From Flavobacterium oreochromis (lineage in GTDB: Bacteria > Bacteroidota > Bacteroidia > Flavobacteriales > Flavobacteriaceae), in NCBI RefSeq assembly GCF_019565455.1, contig NZ_CP067377.1, forward strand, positions 744,001 through 808,000: a stretch of DNA of 64,000 bases, in the 5' to 3' direction. Below are positions 37,501 through 51,711 of the stretch, one piece after another; the stretch's first letter is position 1; every line of letters starts with the position of its first letter. The notes under the pieces were generated by a model. The model was not told the DNA's origin. It did no database searches and saw only the letters and a program-made list of their open reading frames with translations. A program made the position numbers and the translations under genes.

Positions 37501-39890
37501 AAATTAGTATAATCTGTTTGATTCAAATTATTTTGCATTAAACTATTTTCACAAGTTACGCAAGTCGTGTTACAATTTTGAGTTAATACTACTGTATCAT
37601 GTAAATCAACTTTAGGGAAACAAGGATTTTTTGGATCAGATATTTTACGTACATAATCATCAGCATAGCGATTAAGAACCTCTTTATCTACTACTAATTC
37701 TTTAGAAATTTTATAATCCCCTTTGATTAATTTAATGGTAGTAAAAGGGGTAGTTGGATTACCAAAAGAGAGTGGCGCGTTAGTAGCTGTAACCCCATAA
37801 GCCTCTTCACCTATCGTTTTTGTGAGCCAATTGGAATCCATTAATTGGTTATTACATGCATCCGTAAGACTCATTTTCAATTTATATACAAATGGATATG
37901 ACTGTGAAAAACATGTCTCAGGTACAAAGGATTTTTTAGGATTATCCAAAGAATAGACTAATTTAAATTCACCATTTTTGCTTACTGTTTTTGCTTTGTA
38001 ACTGATAATGGTATTATTTTGTATTGAAAAATCCCCATTAGAGCTTACCCTATTATTAATAAGTAAATTTTCTTTAGTTTCTTTATGTAAAGTATCAGTT
38101 GCTTCTTCAAGAAGAGCATCAAAATTACTTGGCCTATCCATAGATAAAGCGGTAGCAATTGTCTTTCCTTTAGGATCAATATAACTTATACTTACTTGAC
38201 CATTAGGATCTGTAACTGTATTTTTTTTGTAGCGTTTAGCATCTCCAACTTTGTATCCAAACAATCTATTGAGTTCCTCTTGACTTGGAGTATCATACGA
38301 ATAAATCATTTCATGTGAAGAACCAATTTGATGATCAGGTCCTACACCTGATTTACTCTTAATTCTACCTGTATTATCATTAGTATATACCGTTTGAGAA
38401 AATGGAAATTTTTGTGCATCAGGAATTAGTGTATTCAAAGTTGCTCCAGCATTATTAGGAGAATAATATTTACTTGCACCGGAGGTATCTGCCATACCAG
38501 TTGATTTTATAGGTTCACAAGTTTTATCTATTCTATCTACCTTATCCCAATCAAAACTACGATGGTTATATATAGTAGTTCCATTATCATTAAGATTTAA
38601 CTTGTCAAAATATTTGATTTTAGAACTAAATACTGGAGATGGAAGCACTTCTACAGCAGCTCTTCCTTGGGTATCATAAATTACCTCGCCTGCAATTGTT
38701 AAGTTATTTGTGTTTACTCTAGTTACAGTTTGACGATTGCGTAAACTGCCATCAAAATAACTAACAACATCTTTTTTCTTACCATTTTCCGCATAAGAAG
38801 CTTGATACTGCCAGTTTTTATTAGATTCTTCGTGGGCTATATCTATTTCTAAAACATGAGGCCAATCGGCAATTGTTTTAAAATTTTCAGCCGTGGCATT
38901 TGGGGTTGAAGTTGTCCAATAACCATAATAGTTCTTCGAAGTATCCGATAAAAATCTACCTACAGGGCGCACACGATATATCAGGTAACCTTTATTAAAT
39001 AACAATGGTATTCGGTAAAAATTCTCTTTGGTTTGAATGCGTGTAGAATTCCATTTAAAATCCTGTTCGCTAAAATAAATTTCGTTTTTAGCTAACTTAC
39101 CTCCTGTTTTATAGTTGTCTACCCAAGTCCACTCTAATTCATATTCTAATGGCTTACCTAAACTAGTAATAGCGTTGGAATAGGTCCAGCTTACCTGTAA
39201 TTCGTCTGCAGTACCAGCCGTTCCAGAGCTTGTAGTAATTTGGGGTGTTGTACCACTGTAGCTAACTAAGTCAGAAGTTAAGGTTAGGGTTGTTCCTGCA
39301 ATATTGTAATAACGATCCGCTTGATAGGATAATTTTAAATAAACCAGTTCATTATTAAGTATTTCTGGATTTGTGGTTACATTTCCTGCCATATCATAAT
39401 AAGTAACCTTTACAATTGTTACTTGAACATTATATGCACCTTGTATAGTATGCACGGCCAAATCATTCAGCAGTTTTCCATCGGTAACATTATCATGTTC
39501 TATAAGTAGTTTAACATTAGGTAAACTTTTGAGTATAGTTGAGTTTTTTGGCTCGAAATACTCTACTTTTAGTTCTACCTCACATTTAAATTTTTTAGTG
39601 TATGCATTACGCGTTACATTAGCGTCATTACATCCAAAATAAATCGCCACTGAAGGATTCAGGGTAGTATATTTAGAAATAAGTGAACTGTTAGGATCAC
39701 TTGGAGCAGATGGTACTGAATTATTGTTTAGATCGTTAAAATACGGGTCTTGCACCATTAACTGTGGTTGATTAGACACCGCTACTTGACTACCTTTTAG
39801 TTCATTACTAAAATGCTGTTCGTTTTGTGCCAAAACAAAAGAACAAACAAAAAAGAGTATTGTGGTAATCAGTCCTTTAAATTTAATCAT
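28538..39890 (-). CDS. Full-length RHS/YD-repeat polymorphic toxin (three frameshifts)
   Basis: About 3780 aa in total, broken at 31304-31309 (one extra A), 30619-30625 (one extra G) and about 30365 (one T short). Signal peptide MIKFKGLITTILFFVCSFVL. A long fibronectin-like and Cys-containing N-terminal part follows, then YD repeats (YYYDQAGNLIQ, FAYDKLGRI, YSYDKNGNI, FEYDGLGNRI) at about residues 2250-2850. A secreted-type domain (VSLLPGFEAKQGASF) is inserted before EHHIYGSSHLG. Five thrombospondin-3 Ca-binding repeats (DSDEDGVGDVCDNC) follow. Then come the RHS core ([19 protein letters not shown]) and a tip of about 230 aa ending in VRMIQETGEFDTFINYN. The shell encloses the tip until release. 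This is the parent gene of the - strand orphan tips. The tip activity is unknown. Confidence 0.88.
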
Positions 39891-39902
39891 ATCGAGGCTC
39901 TA

Positions 39903-40595
39903 TTATTTTTGAACTATAACTTTATATTTTGAATACTTCCCTATAGGTTTTATTGTACTACCTAAAACAGCTACGTAACTAGACATATCAAAAATGTTTT
40001 TAGGTATGGATGCATTTAGATTAACATCTTGAATATCTACTTCTAGCCGTGGCATTTCTAGATCATTTTTATTATGCTTTTTTGAAAAATCAACAGCAAT
40101 ACTATAATAAAACAATTGTTTTTTCAATGTATAATTTTTAGTGATCCAAAGTACTATCTTGCCATAAATAACACTGGTAAATTGTTTGGATTCTAATTCT
40201 ATCTCCCAGTAATCTTTACGATCAATGGCGGTTTTTACCTTATATGTTTTTTCTAACAATTTTAGATCAAAAGCATTCTGATTCAAAGCAGCCACGTTTG
40301 CAGAATATACCATGGTTTTTTCTTTATTAATAATCTTTAGCGATTTATTATTTGACTGAATAAATTCGGTATTTCCTATCTTTTGATAAATCTCATTCCC
40401 ACTTTTCTTAAAAGCCCCCACATAATACTCTATAACTTCTTTTGAAGTATAGGTTTTAAACAGTTGATATTTGGATACGAATGAAATGGATTTGTTTTGT
40501 TCAAAACAACTGGTTGCTTTCTTGAGGATGGCCTCTGCATTCTGCGAACGCATCCCTTGACAAAAAAATAACAGTATTATCAAACTTTTTTTCAT
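39903..40595 (-). CDS. LolA-like secreted protein
   Basis: A 230-aa protein with a signal peptide (MKKSLIILLFFCQGMRS) and a beta-rich body (KATSCFEQNKSISFVSKYQL, then YWEIELESKQFTSVIYGKIV). It has the outline of LolA/LolB or DUF2092-type periplasmic carriers. It lies 12 bp upstream of the RHS gene and 16 bp after the LRR/vWA gene, so it is part of the same operon. It may help deliver or attach the large surface proteins. That role is inferred. Confidence 0.65.
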   Translation of the reverse strand: MKKSLIILLFFCQGMRSQNAEAILKKATSCFEQNKSISFVSKYQLFKTYTSKEVIEYYVGAFKKSGNEIYQKIGNTEFIQSNNKSLKIINKEKTMVYSANVAALNQNAFDLKLLEKTYKVKTAIDRKDYWEIELESKQFTSVIYGKIVLWITKNYTLKKQLFYYSIAVDFSKKHNKNDLEMPRLEVDIQDVNLNASIPKNIFDMSSYVAVLGSTIKPIGKYSKYKVIVQK

Positions 40596-40611
40596 ACTTC
40601 TTATTTTTTTA

Positions 40612-43600
40612 TTACACTACTCGATCGAGTTTCCTGAATAGTTTTAACTCCTCTTGCCGTTTCCTTTTTACCCTAACTAGTCCTCCTTCATTATCATATT
40701 CATAATAAGTACCATAATTATTCTCGTCTAATTCTGACATAAGTTTTAACGTAATAGGATCATAGATATATGATTTCATAGATCCATCTATAGGATGAAT
40801 TCGAATATCATCAAAATAAACAGGATTAGCTCCTTTGTTGACTAATTCAATCGAGATATAAGTAGGAGCAAGACCTGAAGGACTACAATTACCCGGTTTA
40901 GGAGGTACGGTAAAACGCTTAAAAATTCGTTGCCAACCTTCTATTATATCACCTGTAGGTTCAAAATTGTCCTCACACATCGGATTTCTAGCTCCATCAA
41001 GGTATTTTATACTGATTCCTGGATTAAGATAGGTAAGTATTTGATTAGTCACCTCTTCTTTTACCCAAGCACTAAGAATATACGATTTTTCAGGTTCCAG
41101 ATTAAAAGTAATACAATTATCACAAACATCTTTTTTGCGATAAGGACCACAGGTTACCTTAGCAATGTCATTATCAGATCTCAATCCGTTTGACAAATAA
41201 TAATCGCCTTCTACAATGAAATCAAAATCTTTTGAAGCATAATAGTCGGTCATTGTTTTATCAAATGTATCATAGCTAAAATTATTAGCGTAAGCATACG
41301 GAAAAATCGGCTTATTATTGGCATCAAATCCATAGCCTAATAAAAAGCGTAATGATTTTTTTAAATATTGGGTAATACTCGTACTACTTGGATTTGTTGC
41401 TAGGGCATCAGTGTTTTCAATAACTGCTTTTTTACTTAATTCTGGATTTTGATTTGGATCCAGTTCTGGAGCAATGAATTTACTTGACGGAGAAGCTAAA
41501 TCAGTTTCGGCATCTACATAAAATCCATCTTCTATCCCCATAACAAATAAATGAGGTAGCTTTGTAGTCGTTTTCCCTTTGTTTATTTGGTGATTATCAA
41601 AGCCTTTCATAGTCTCTTGAAGCTTTACTAAATTTGCTGTTTGGCAACCATCGGTTATTAATAAAACAATATCTGGTTTTGTACTTAACTCCAATGCTTT
41701 TCTTAAACCACTGTTCCAATAATCAGAATTGCGAGACACACCTGTTCTTTTTTCAAAATAAGTTTTTCTATATTTATTTATCCAGTTGTAGTAAGGACTA
41801 TTGTCACTTTGAATTAAGTCTTTATTTATTCTACCTTGATCAATAACATGATCTTCTCTTATGTCATCATCTTGGTCAGATAGTCCAATAAATGAGATTT
41901 CAACATTCGAACCGTATTTATCATTGTCAAAAGCTTGGTTCTGGACTAATTTTCTAAGTGCATATTTAACATTTTCAGCATCTTGCTCAGAAATAGAACC
42001 CGATTCATCTACCACAACCGCTACATGTTTTTTACAATAGATATCCTTACAAAAATCAATATGACGAAATGTTATTTTAACTTCGGTATTTCCAAATGTA
42101 GCTCTAGCTTGATTAACATAAGCATCGGGTTTCAAGTAACTACTCAAATCAATATCAGTCATATCTTCTAGAGAAGCAAAATCTAATGCACCCAGTTCTA
42201 TATACACATCTTGGTTAAGAGCTTCTGCTCCATCTTGTATTACTTCCTTCTCAGAAAAACTAAAACTTACCGTATTATTAGTTCCGTTTTTTATTACTTT
42301 GTAATTATAAATTTTTGGAGCATTATCTGTTATATAAGGCATTAAAGCATTAAACTCAGCTCCTGGATATGCATATATGTCATTTTCTTTAAAAAAGTCT
42401 TTTTCATCTAAGTCTTTTGGGTAACCATTGTTCACATTGGCTCCATTTTTCTTTAAATGATTAACCATTCCAATAAAAAATTGTTTAATTACTGGAGTAT
42501 TGGGGTTTTTTGTCGTACATGATTCAGTAACACAAGCAGTTTGCAAAGATTCTTTGTAAGCATATTTTAAAAATTCAGTAAACTCACTCTTGTAAGACAT
42601 TTCTCTTCTAGCTCCAAAAAAAACAATAAAATCAGAGTTTGAAACTGACCTATAGCCATTATAAAAAACGGCTGGTCTACCTATAATTTTTGATACAAAT
42701 TCATCAGAAGTCAAGTTTGAATTTGTAGCCGTATTTTTATACACACCATCATAAAGTAAAATAAAAAATATTTTTTTGGTTTTATTAGAATTAAGCAACT
42801 GTTGGTAAGCAGATTGTAACGCTGCTATATCGCTAAAATTCTCTTCGCTGATAACAAAAAAGAAACATCCATTTTTTTGTAATCAAGGGATTAGCAAGTA
42901 TCCCAGGATAAGTTGGATCAGTACTGCTTATGATATTTTTAAAAGTATCATTATAAGGCGTAGCTTGAAAACGCAACAAGTCACTAGCTTGGGTTTCATT
43001 TGAAGTATTGGTAAAAGCTGGTGGTATAGCTGTTTTAAAATTCTTTTGAATTGCAGTAGCTCTTGCCCCAGTTGAAACATCGTCATAGGTAGTTAAGTAT
43101 AATTTTTTACCCATATTGGCATTAACAAAGTCAATTAATCCATTCGCTAATTCTTCCCTTTCTTTATTTGATAAAACACTACCCGAATAGGAAGGCAATT
43201 TAAAATTAAAATTAAAATTCACTTCACAATCAGGGCAAGCAATTACGGGTACAACAATAGGACCTATAACCGATTTACAACCATCAGCATTCGTAATTAC
43301 CAGTTCAACAGTGTTGTTACCTACAGTGGTAAAGGTGAGTGGCATTCGATATTCACCATTATCATCTAAACTTGCGATAATATTTCCTTGAGGATCTTTC
43401 TGAATCCACGTTAGTATTGAATTCTTATATATGGGTTCACTAGTATCTTTAACTAAATAAACTGTTCTAGGACCACAAACATAATTACAGTCTCTTGAAT
43501 CCTTTATTTTTTCTGTACGACTAATTTGAATACAGTCTTCAAATCTTAGAGTTCCTTTTACAGAACATGAATTTATGCATACAGGTTCCTTGTAGTTGTA

Positions 43601-45513
43601 AATAAATTTTGCTATCCTACATGGATTAGTTTTATCAGTAACTGTAAGTTCAACGATGAACTGCTTATACTTTCTAAGTTCTTCATTCAAAACGATGTAA
43701 TCAGCCCTTTCTGGATAAGTAGGTAAAAGAAATCCATCTGCTGTTCTAACGGACCAAGTCTTTTCATAATCGAAACTATCAATGCCTTCCCTTTTGAACG
43801 TAAATAAATCTATATCACATTGATTCGAAAAAGAATGGGATAAAATTTCACCTTTAATTGGTGTTGTGTTACTACATGGAGTCACGTTTAAAGTTATAGG
43901 GTGTCTTTCTAAAATTAAAGGAGACATATCAATAGTAGCTGGGGGATTACTAGTTGTGGTATGGAATGATTTACATGTATAAATACCAGCATCTGCCAAG
44001 GTTAATGAGTTTATGGTGTAGCTCCTTGAAGTAGCTCCACTAATAGCAATACCATTTTTATACCACTGGAAAGTGTCTTGAGAATCAACACGATTAGGAT
44101 AGTCTTCACTCATGGTTAATGTCAGCGATTGTCCTTGCGCTTTATTTTCTGTTTTTGGAGAATCAGTTTTCGCTTGGTAGTTATAAGAAAAAGAATTACG
44201 CTTAAAAAAGAAACTGAATCTACTAAATCAATAAATCTAAGTTTATTTCCTTGAACATTAAATTCACCTAACACATTAACAATATTTAAATAGGTAGCAG
44301 GCAAAAAACCAGAAATCTCATTATCATTTAACAAAAACCTTCTTAAATTAAGAAAATTCCCTATAAAATCAGGAAAAGCTGTAAGTTTATTATGATCACA
44401 TAACAAAAGAGAAATTTTGTTTGAATTTTTTAGATTGTTAATATCTGTAAAACCATTTTGACTTAATAATACCCCTTCTAAATCTGAAAGTTTTAAAAAT
44501 GAATCAGGTAAAGAACCTTTAAAATTGTTTGCGGATATTACTAGTCCTTTCAATTTTTTTAAAGAACCAATAACCTGTAAATTTCTTGCTAAACCATTAG
44601 ATCCTAAATTTAAATATCTAAGGTTAATCAAATTCGAGAAATTACTAGGAATTTCCTTATTATTATAATCAGGATCTGTTATTTTATTATTTTTTTCATT
44701 ATCAAAGAATTCTAATGTATCTAAAGAAGTTAATAAGCCTAAATGGGATAATCCTCCAGATATTTGTGTATTTGAAATCACTAAGTGATTTAATTTTTCT
44801 AACTTCGATATTTCCATAGGAATTTCACCACCAATTTTATTAAAAGTATTTACAAAAAAAACTAAATTAGTCAAGTTTGTAATTGATGATAAATCCCCAA
44901 ACAAGCCATTATGTCTAAAATGAATAGTATGTAACTTATAATTATTTGCAATAAAATTAATATTACCACCTAATTTAGGATTATAAGATAATTTTATACT
45001 TGCTAATTCTGTTAAAGCAGACAAGTCAATAACAGCCCCATTTAAATTATTATCAGTTGTAAAGCTAATGTTAGTAACATGTCCATTGAATACATCAATT
45101 CCATACCACCCTCTTCCATCCGAAGTCCAACTGGTCACTGGTGTATTAAAATCCCATTTTCCTTTATTTCCGATCGTGTTATTCCATTTGTCACCACCAG
45201 TCGCAATATAAAATGCTAACAAAGCTTTTTTTTCACTTTCTGGAATATCTTCAACTGTTGATAGTTTATCCGCTATATTAGTCGAATTTTTCTCTTCATA
45301 TTGACTAGTTATCTTTTCTTTATTTTTTTCTTTTTGCTCAATAACTTCTGACCGCATAATACGTCTTTCTTGAAGTTTTGGGGTTAGGCGTTCCACATCT
45401 AGCCCAATTTCACTATCTGTTAATTCCTGAGCCAGCATGCTATTACTAACACAAAGTATTAGAATACAAAATATTATTTTTTTAATTAATTTCATTTTCA
45501 AATAATTCGTCAT
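40612..45513 (-). CDS. Giant LRR-Ig-vWA-YD surface protein (two frameshifts)
   Basis: About 1630 aa once two homopolymer shifts are repaired (44204-44209 one A short, 42872-42878 one T too many). Order: signal peptide (MKLIKKIIFCILILCVSNSM, start at about 45495) and leucine-rich repeats at about 90-430 (LNHLVISNTQISGGL type). Then an Ig-like domain with DAGIYTCKS, Cys-containing PKD-like parts and a von Willebrand A domain with the MIDAS DESGSIS and a LLITDGCQT strand. A jelly-roll carbohydrate-binding-like part (KSYILSAWVKEEV) follows. The C-terminus carries a YD-like repeat (YYEYDNEGGLVRVKRKRQE). The repeats and vWA imply protein or metal-dependent adhesion. The YD end links it to the RHS protein encoded downstream. 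Confidence 0.78.
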
Positions 45514-45525
45514 TACTATTTTGAC

Positions 45526-48500
45526 TTATTTCTTAATTGTGCTAATCGAGCTACACGTCTTGATCTTTCTTTCTATTTTGGCAGTAGCTATAGGAGCTAC
45601 TCTTAAACTCTTTCTGCCAGAATGCGAATGTTTACTAGAAATGTAGTTGACATTTTCCTTTAAGGCATTTTGAAAATTAAAATGCGATTTAGTATCCAGT
45701 GCTTTGTTATCCTGATCATAATCTTCAAAATTGTCAAAACCTAATTCACTGTACTTAGTGTTCGAGCCTACCGCGAGAGGAAGTTTGTAATTATATCCAA
45801 ATAGTGCAGCAGAATGTCGCTCTAAGGCATCTTTATTTTCTATTTCTTGCCCATGGTTGTTGTACAAACTAACTTCAGAGGCATATTGCCATTTTTCTCT
45901 ATTGATCACCCATTTATTATTTTTGATATCCCATTGATAAAAAGGATGAAAATCATTAAAATAACCCGATATTCTAGGTGTGGTTTTTGTGGCTGCTGTG
46001 TTTCTTCCTGTTAGATACGCATACGATTTGTTAGCTCTCCAGTTTCCTAGTATATTATATAAATACGGATTATAGGTTCGTTTTCTTCTATCTACAGGGT
46101 TTTGGTTTTGATTATATTTTTTATTATATTCAAACTCCATATTGTTATTACTATCATAACTTACTAAGGGCATCCCTGATTCACAAGGCCCTGGCCAAAC
46201 ATTACTATACTCAATCGCCGAGGCATTGATAATACGATAGGCACCCCAAGAATCTGAATCAAATATTCCAGTCAAGTTTGTTCTTCCAGTGGCTAAAGGA
46301 TTAATCATTGAGGTTACGCTAGCCATGCTGCTTGTTTGAAGATTTTTGTAAGCAGATTGAATTACCTTTATGCTTCCAGTAAGTAAACGCGTATCGTTTA
46401 TTTTTATCCCTTTACTATCAATTAGGTCAAAACTACCATTTTCTTTAACATTCACTACCCATGCTTTAAAAGATTCTGGGTAACTATCAGGATCATTAAT
46501 TGTTTTACAATTCACAAAAACTAGGTCGCCATCTACTAAAAACTTACTAGCATTCAAGTTTCGAGTAAAAGTATAATTGTCTTTAGAGCCATTTAGTAGG
46601 GCTACATTACAACTAATATTCAAATTAGTGATGGCTTGCCCCATGGTTTTATAATTCCAATAAGCAGGGTAATTTAGCGTATAATAATTGTCATTATATT
46701 CATTGACTGTTTGGGTAACCAAGACCTCTCCTGTTTCAGCATCAAAGGCTAAATTTTTAGTTGAAACTGTCGAGCCTAAATCATAGGCTATAGTCTCTCT
46801 TAAAATCCCTGACGAATGAATCACTTTAGTTGTAGCAGCCGTTTTAAGAACGGTTTCATGACGCGAGTAAGAGGGTATAGGAGTTGGAACTATTATATAA
46901 ACAATAGCTAATGGTAAACCTTCTGTATTAAAAGCAATACCTGTATTTTCTGTTATAGTTGCATTTTCTCTAAAATCATTGACAACATCATAATCAACAC
47001 CCACTATATTTGATCCAATGGTACCATTTTTGTCAATGGTAGTTACTTGGTTATTTAATAACCCTTCTTGACTATTTACAGTAGCAGTATCATTATTGTA
47101 ATAAATATAGTCCATGCCTGAAATGGCCTGCGAATCACCTTCAGGATATACTCTTTGCGATTTCATTTTGCCATCCATATCATTAGTATGCACCGTAAAG
47201 CCTTGTGATAAGGTCAAATGATCTTTAGTTTCTATACTAAGTAAACTAGCTAAAACTGGAGTCTTATCATATTGTGAAGCTATGGGCGTAAAGCTCACTG
47301 TTGTAGGATAATCTTTAGTTGTAAAAAATTCGGTAACTACTTTCCCCGTTGCATGTTTTTTTACTTGATAGGCAACGGCATCGCGTTTTTCTTCTCTAGG
47401 CAAATTTTTCACTTCAACTCTACTGTAAGTAATTCTAGGGGAAGGAAAAAAAGATTCACCTACAGGTCCCTCAGTATAATTTTGTTGTTCTTCAGGACTT
47501 AATAAAGCTCCAGGGTTATTTTCATCCCAAATAGGTGTAATTAATGGATTTTCTTTAGACCCAAGAGGTTCATAGCTGGCCACGCCACTCGAAAAGCCTT
47601 CTTTATCTTTATAACTATATTGTTGTCCATAGAATTGAGAATAATTATCATTATTGTCATTTTTGGTCATTACATCCCAGTTATCATATAAACGTATTTC
47701 TTTTACACGACATCCTCCACCTAGCTTTTTATTGTCAGGATGCATTAATCGAACCCACGATTTGTTAGGAATAAATGATGATGCAATATCATTATTTTTT
47801 AACTTACGATTAGGACTACTAAAAATATCGTTTTGAGTAGCTAAAGTTCCTAACAAATTGATAATTATATCTTTCACACCTGTGTTATCCATATTATTAG
47901 TCAAGCTAAAAACTAATTTGTGAAGATTATTTCTGCCAAAAAAGTATCCTGCTTTTGTAATGGGGTTAACACCGTCATCATCATCTTTAGACACGTTTAA
48001 GTCTTGTTTTTTTAAACCAATAGCTACAATGCTTGGGTTACTACTATTTACTTTAAATTGTCCGGATAACATTGCATAGCCAGTAACAAAGTCGTATTTC
48101 TGATCAGTAGTAGCACCAGGTAAAGGATTAGGGTTACTCATATTGAGTAAAAATCTAAAATACAAGGGTTGATTAATCAAATTACGGATGTATTTGTTCC
48201 TAAATTCATCCTCATTCGTTACGGGTTTGTCTAACTGTACATAGATATATTTAGATGAAGTGAGCGTAGGTTTAAAAAGGGTATTTCTGAAAGTATCATC
48301 GCCACAGCCAATAACTTTAAACATTTGCATAGCCTCCTTATTCTGAACATATCTATAATCATCACTTTCGTAAGCTACTTGAATAACCCCACCTGAAGGT
48401 AAATGGACTCTATTTAATGTCCACGCTGAAGTATTTTCATCAGCTTTGGCTTGGTTCTGTTCTACATAACCGAATTCAGCATTGGTTAATGGACTAGTAA

Positions 48501-51106
48501 TTGGATTACATTCAATTCCGTCATTCGATTTTTTATAATTTGACCACATGTCATAAGAGCGCATGTCGTAACTTTTATTATTAGCGTATTCAAACGAATA
48601 TGGAGTAAATTCACCCATATTAGAATTTCTATAAGTAAAAAATACTTTTTTAGGGTTAATTTACCGCCTTGATTTTCGATTTCATTAGCATCTAGTTTTT
48701 TAGATCCCGAATTATTTTCTACCCCTGGACACAAAGAGTAATCATATTCAAAATGAGCAATTTTAATTGGGATTGCATTATCTCCATCTTTGTTATATTC
48801 TGCCTTTGAATACAACTTTATCTTATCCAACTTATAAGACATTGACTCAGAATTAAAGCCTCCATTTTCATCTAAAACCCCATAATTATCTTTTCGTTGT
48901 GAAATTTCAAAAATTGCGACATGGGTTTTCGTTTCTATTTTTTTTACATAAGCTAATTCTTTTTCTCCATAAGTATAACTGGCCTTATCATCTTTAGGGT
49001 GCGAAAATAAACCGGCATCAAAATTAGCTTTGTTTTTACCATAAGGAATACGCCACTTATAGGTGTTAAGGTTAGGATTAGCATACTCTATCTTAGTATA
49101 ACTACCTAAATCGTCATCAGTAGCACCATCATTTTTTAAATCTTGATAATCTGAAGATAATATTGAAGTTAACAGATAGGTGTGTGCATATGCAGGTGTA
49201 GTAATTCTGTTAAAATACTGATCACCATCTCTAGAATTTGAAGCTGAGTTATCTGAACCTGGTAAATAGTCAATTAATCCACTATTGCAGTCAGGAGTGC
49301 CTCCACTCATATCAAATGACGTTTCTTTTTTGTAATATTATAAAGTGCTTTACCATATACATAACATTCTCCTCCTACATTTGTGACTCTGTACTGAGCC
49401 GTATGGTGTTTTTTTGCATATGGATTTCTTGTTTCCGCATAGCCGTATTTAGCAACTTCCTCTCCCGTAATTTTTTGTATGGCCTGGTTTCGTCTAACCC
49501 TACTATTTCTAGCTAAAACACTTGTGGAAGAGGTGATATTATTCACCCTCCCGTAACCATCAAAACAATAGTACTCTGAAGAGATATTTCTGTCCATTTC
49601 CTCACCAGTAAGGTTAAAACGAATAGCTTTATAAGACCCCAAATGTTCCTCAAATAATTTTTTATCTTTGTCAACACTTAGAGAACCTAATCCCTTAAAA
49701 TAAACCTCTTCAAAGTCAAGCTCATTGCTTTTATCAATCGCAAAACGCGACAAGGCATTATTGCGCCATAGCCTAGTATAACTATACGCATCGATACTAC
49801 GCTCGTTAAATCCTATATGTGTACTGGCACCAGGACCTACTTCTAGCCCCAAGTTAAAGGCTTCACTAACGTCAGCTACAAAGTTATCATGAACAAAACC
49901 TACCTTGCCTCTAAAGGGTCTAAAACTTCCTGAAACTCCGTGACCTTGTATACTGTATTGATCATACGTATAATTAGTTTGCGGTAGCAAGGTAGCATAT
50001 GGCGTTATAGTTCTATCTTTTTCTCTATTAAAATCTAAAACATCCACTATACTGGCTCTATGTGTATTCTCATAACCAAAACTGCGCATCGTTTTGTACT
50101 TTTCAGAATCACGCAAGCCTTGTACCGTTTTATACCCGCCAATTTTAAAACCTGGATCTAAACCCCAAAGCGATGTCTCTAAGTTGAAATTAAAATCATA
50201 ACTAGAGGTTCTCATTCCTAGCCGCTTAGTAGGTGTATACGAGCTGTTTACAAAAGAGTAACTACTCCCAAATAAGGTGTTTGAGGAAGAGTTATGTCTT
50301 CGTGAACCTGCAATTTCATTTTTATTTTTATCTTTTTTAAAACTATCATCACCTTTTCTACTAGAAGAAATAGATAACGACATGTTTTCCATACCTTTAC
50401 GACTGTTATATGTACAGCCAAGACTAGCGCCTAAAGAGTTATCCTTGTCATGAGTGTTATTAATTTTATGACTATAAGAAATAGACGGTGAAATAGAGAC
50501 CCCTTCGTCAATTGAAGAATTCATTTGAACACCAACCGTCATACCATTATGAGCCGCATAAGAAATTCCTTTACTACAAGAAAAAGTAACACCGTCATAA
50601 TTATTATATTTAACGTCAATTCCAGTATTAACTTTAAGACCTGAATTAGGATCTCCGTTTTCAGCAAAACCAAATGGAGATAAAAACATATTAAAATTTC
50701 CCCCAACAGTTATGTTATCTTTCATACTGTTTTCATAGGTAATTCCATCTCCATTAAAATCATCTGGAATACCTCGCATATTTCGAGCAATTTGACCTGC
50801 GCTCAAATCCCATCCTAGACCTACCCAAGAAGCTTCTTGATCCATTGTAATACCAGTATTATAAGCTAAATTAATAGGGTAACCTCCTACATCCATAATA
50901 GGAATATTATAATTTAGATCACCACTAGATAAGTCAACCATTTCTGATGCACTAATAGGAGTGAATGATTCAAATTCAGGTTGTTTAGGACCATTGGTTA
51001 AAGCGTAAATGCTTAATGAGTTTGTGGATTCTAAAAAAAACAAAATCATCAAATACCAAACAAAAACTTTGGTGACTCTACTTTCTCTAATCGATTTAAT
51101 CATCAT
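45526..51106 (-). CDS. Giant SpvB/RHS-like secreted protein (two frameshifts)
   Basis: About 1860 aa if two A-runs are restored (49326-49331 and 48646-48651, each one base short). It begins with a signal-anchor-like segment (VFVWYLMILFFLESTNSLSI). The DLSSGDLNYNIPIMDVGGYP and MDQEASWVGLGWDLSAGQI motifs follow, which open large RHS-type proteins of flavobacteria and the SpvB-like toxins. The body is long and beta-rich with no detectable tip. The following gene starts 13 bp downstream. It is probably the shell or scaffold partner of the RHS and LRR-vWA proteins encoded next. Confidence 0.75.
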
Positions 51107-51711
51107 AAGGCTATAGGAGTGTAATTTTCTTTAAATTGAAATTTTATATTTCCTTTTAGGAATAAATTGTCTTTATATATTAATTGTATCCTGTCATTTG
51201 GATTTATTCCTGAAAAGAAAAGTAATATTTTATTATATGGCGTTATTTTATAAGTTCTTTCATATAAAACTCCTGAACAAGGTATAGTATCTCTTTTTTG
51301 ATTCACCACCACAAAATCTTTTTGTATATCAAATGAAAGATACTTGACTAAATCTTCATCTACTATTTGTGTCTTTTTATCTTTACCTTCCAGTAAATTT
51401 TTTTCTTCTTCATCCTGAAATTGAAACTCAATTATTCTCTCAAATTTATTTTTTTCATAAATAGAATCTACTTCTTTAAGATTTACAGTGCCCTTATTTT
51501 TTAAAAGATAATATTGTATGGGCACTTCAGTAGCTGAAAATAAAGTACCCTCAATATTCTGAATTATATTCTTTGATTTCCAACCTTGATTTTCTAAATT
51601 GAAATACCGAGTTCTAATTTCAATATCGTTACTATTCTTCTTCTTATCACAAGAAATAACAAATAAAGCTAGAAAGACAAAAATTATATTTACATTATTT
51701 TTTACCTTCAT
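51103..51711 (-). CDS. Small secreted lipoprotein
   Basis: A 202-aa protein with lipoprotein signal (VNIIFVFLALFVISC, Cys at about 22), then a charged and beta-rich body ending FQFKENYTPIAL. It overlaps the next gene by 4 bp and the previous one by 17 bp, so it is translationally coupled within the operon. No family is recognised. Confidence 0.7.
   Translation of the reverse strand: MKVKNNVNIIFVFLALFVISCDKKKNSNDIEIRTRYFNLENQGWKSKNIIQNIEGTLFSATEVPIQYYLLKNKGTVNLKEVDSIYEKNKFERIIEFQFQDEEEKNLLEGKDKKTQIVDEDLVKYLSFDIQKDFVVVNQKRDTIPCSGVLYERTYKITPYNKILLFFSGINPNDRIQLIYKDNLFLKGNIKFQFKENYTPIAL

Noticed and set aside
32202..41846. Many + strand ORFs of 60-120 aa opposite the giant genes
   Set aside because: They are antisense to continuous coding sequence with clear domains, have no promoter or homology and hydrophobic low-complexity products.
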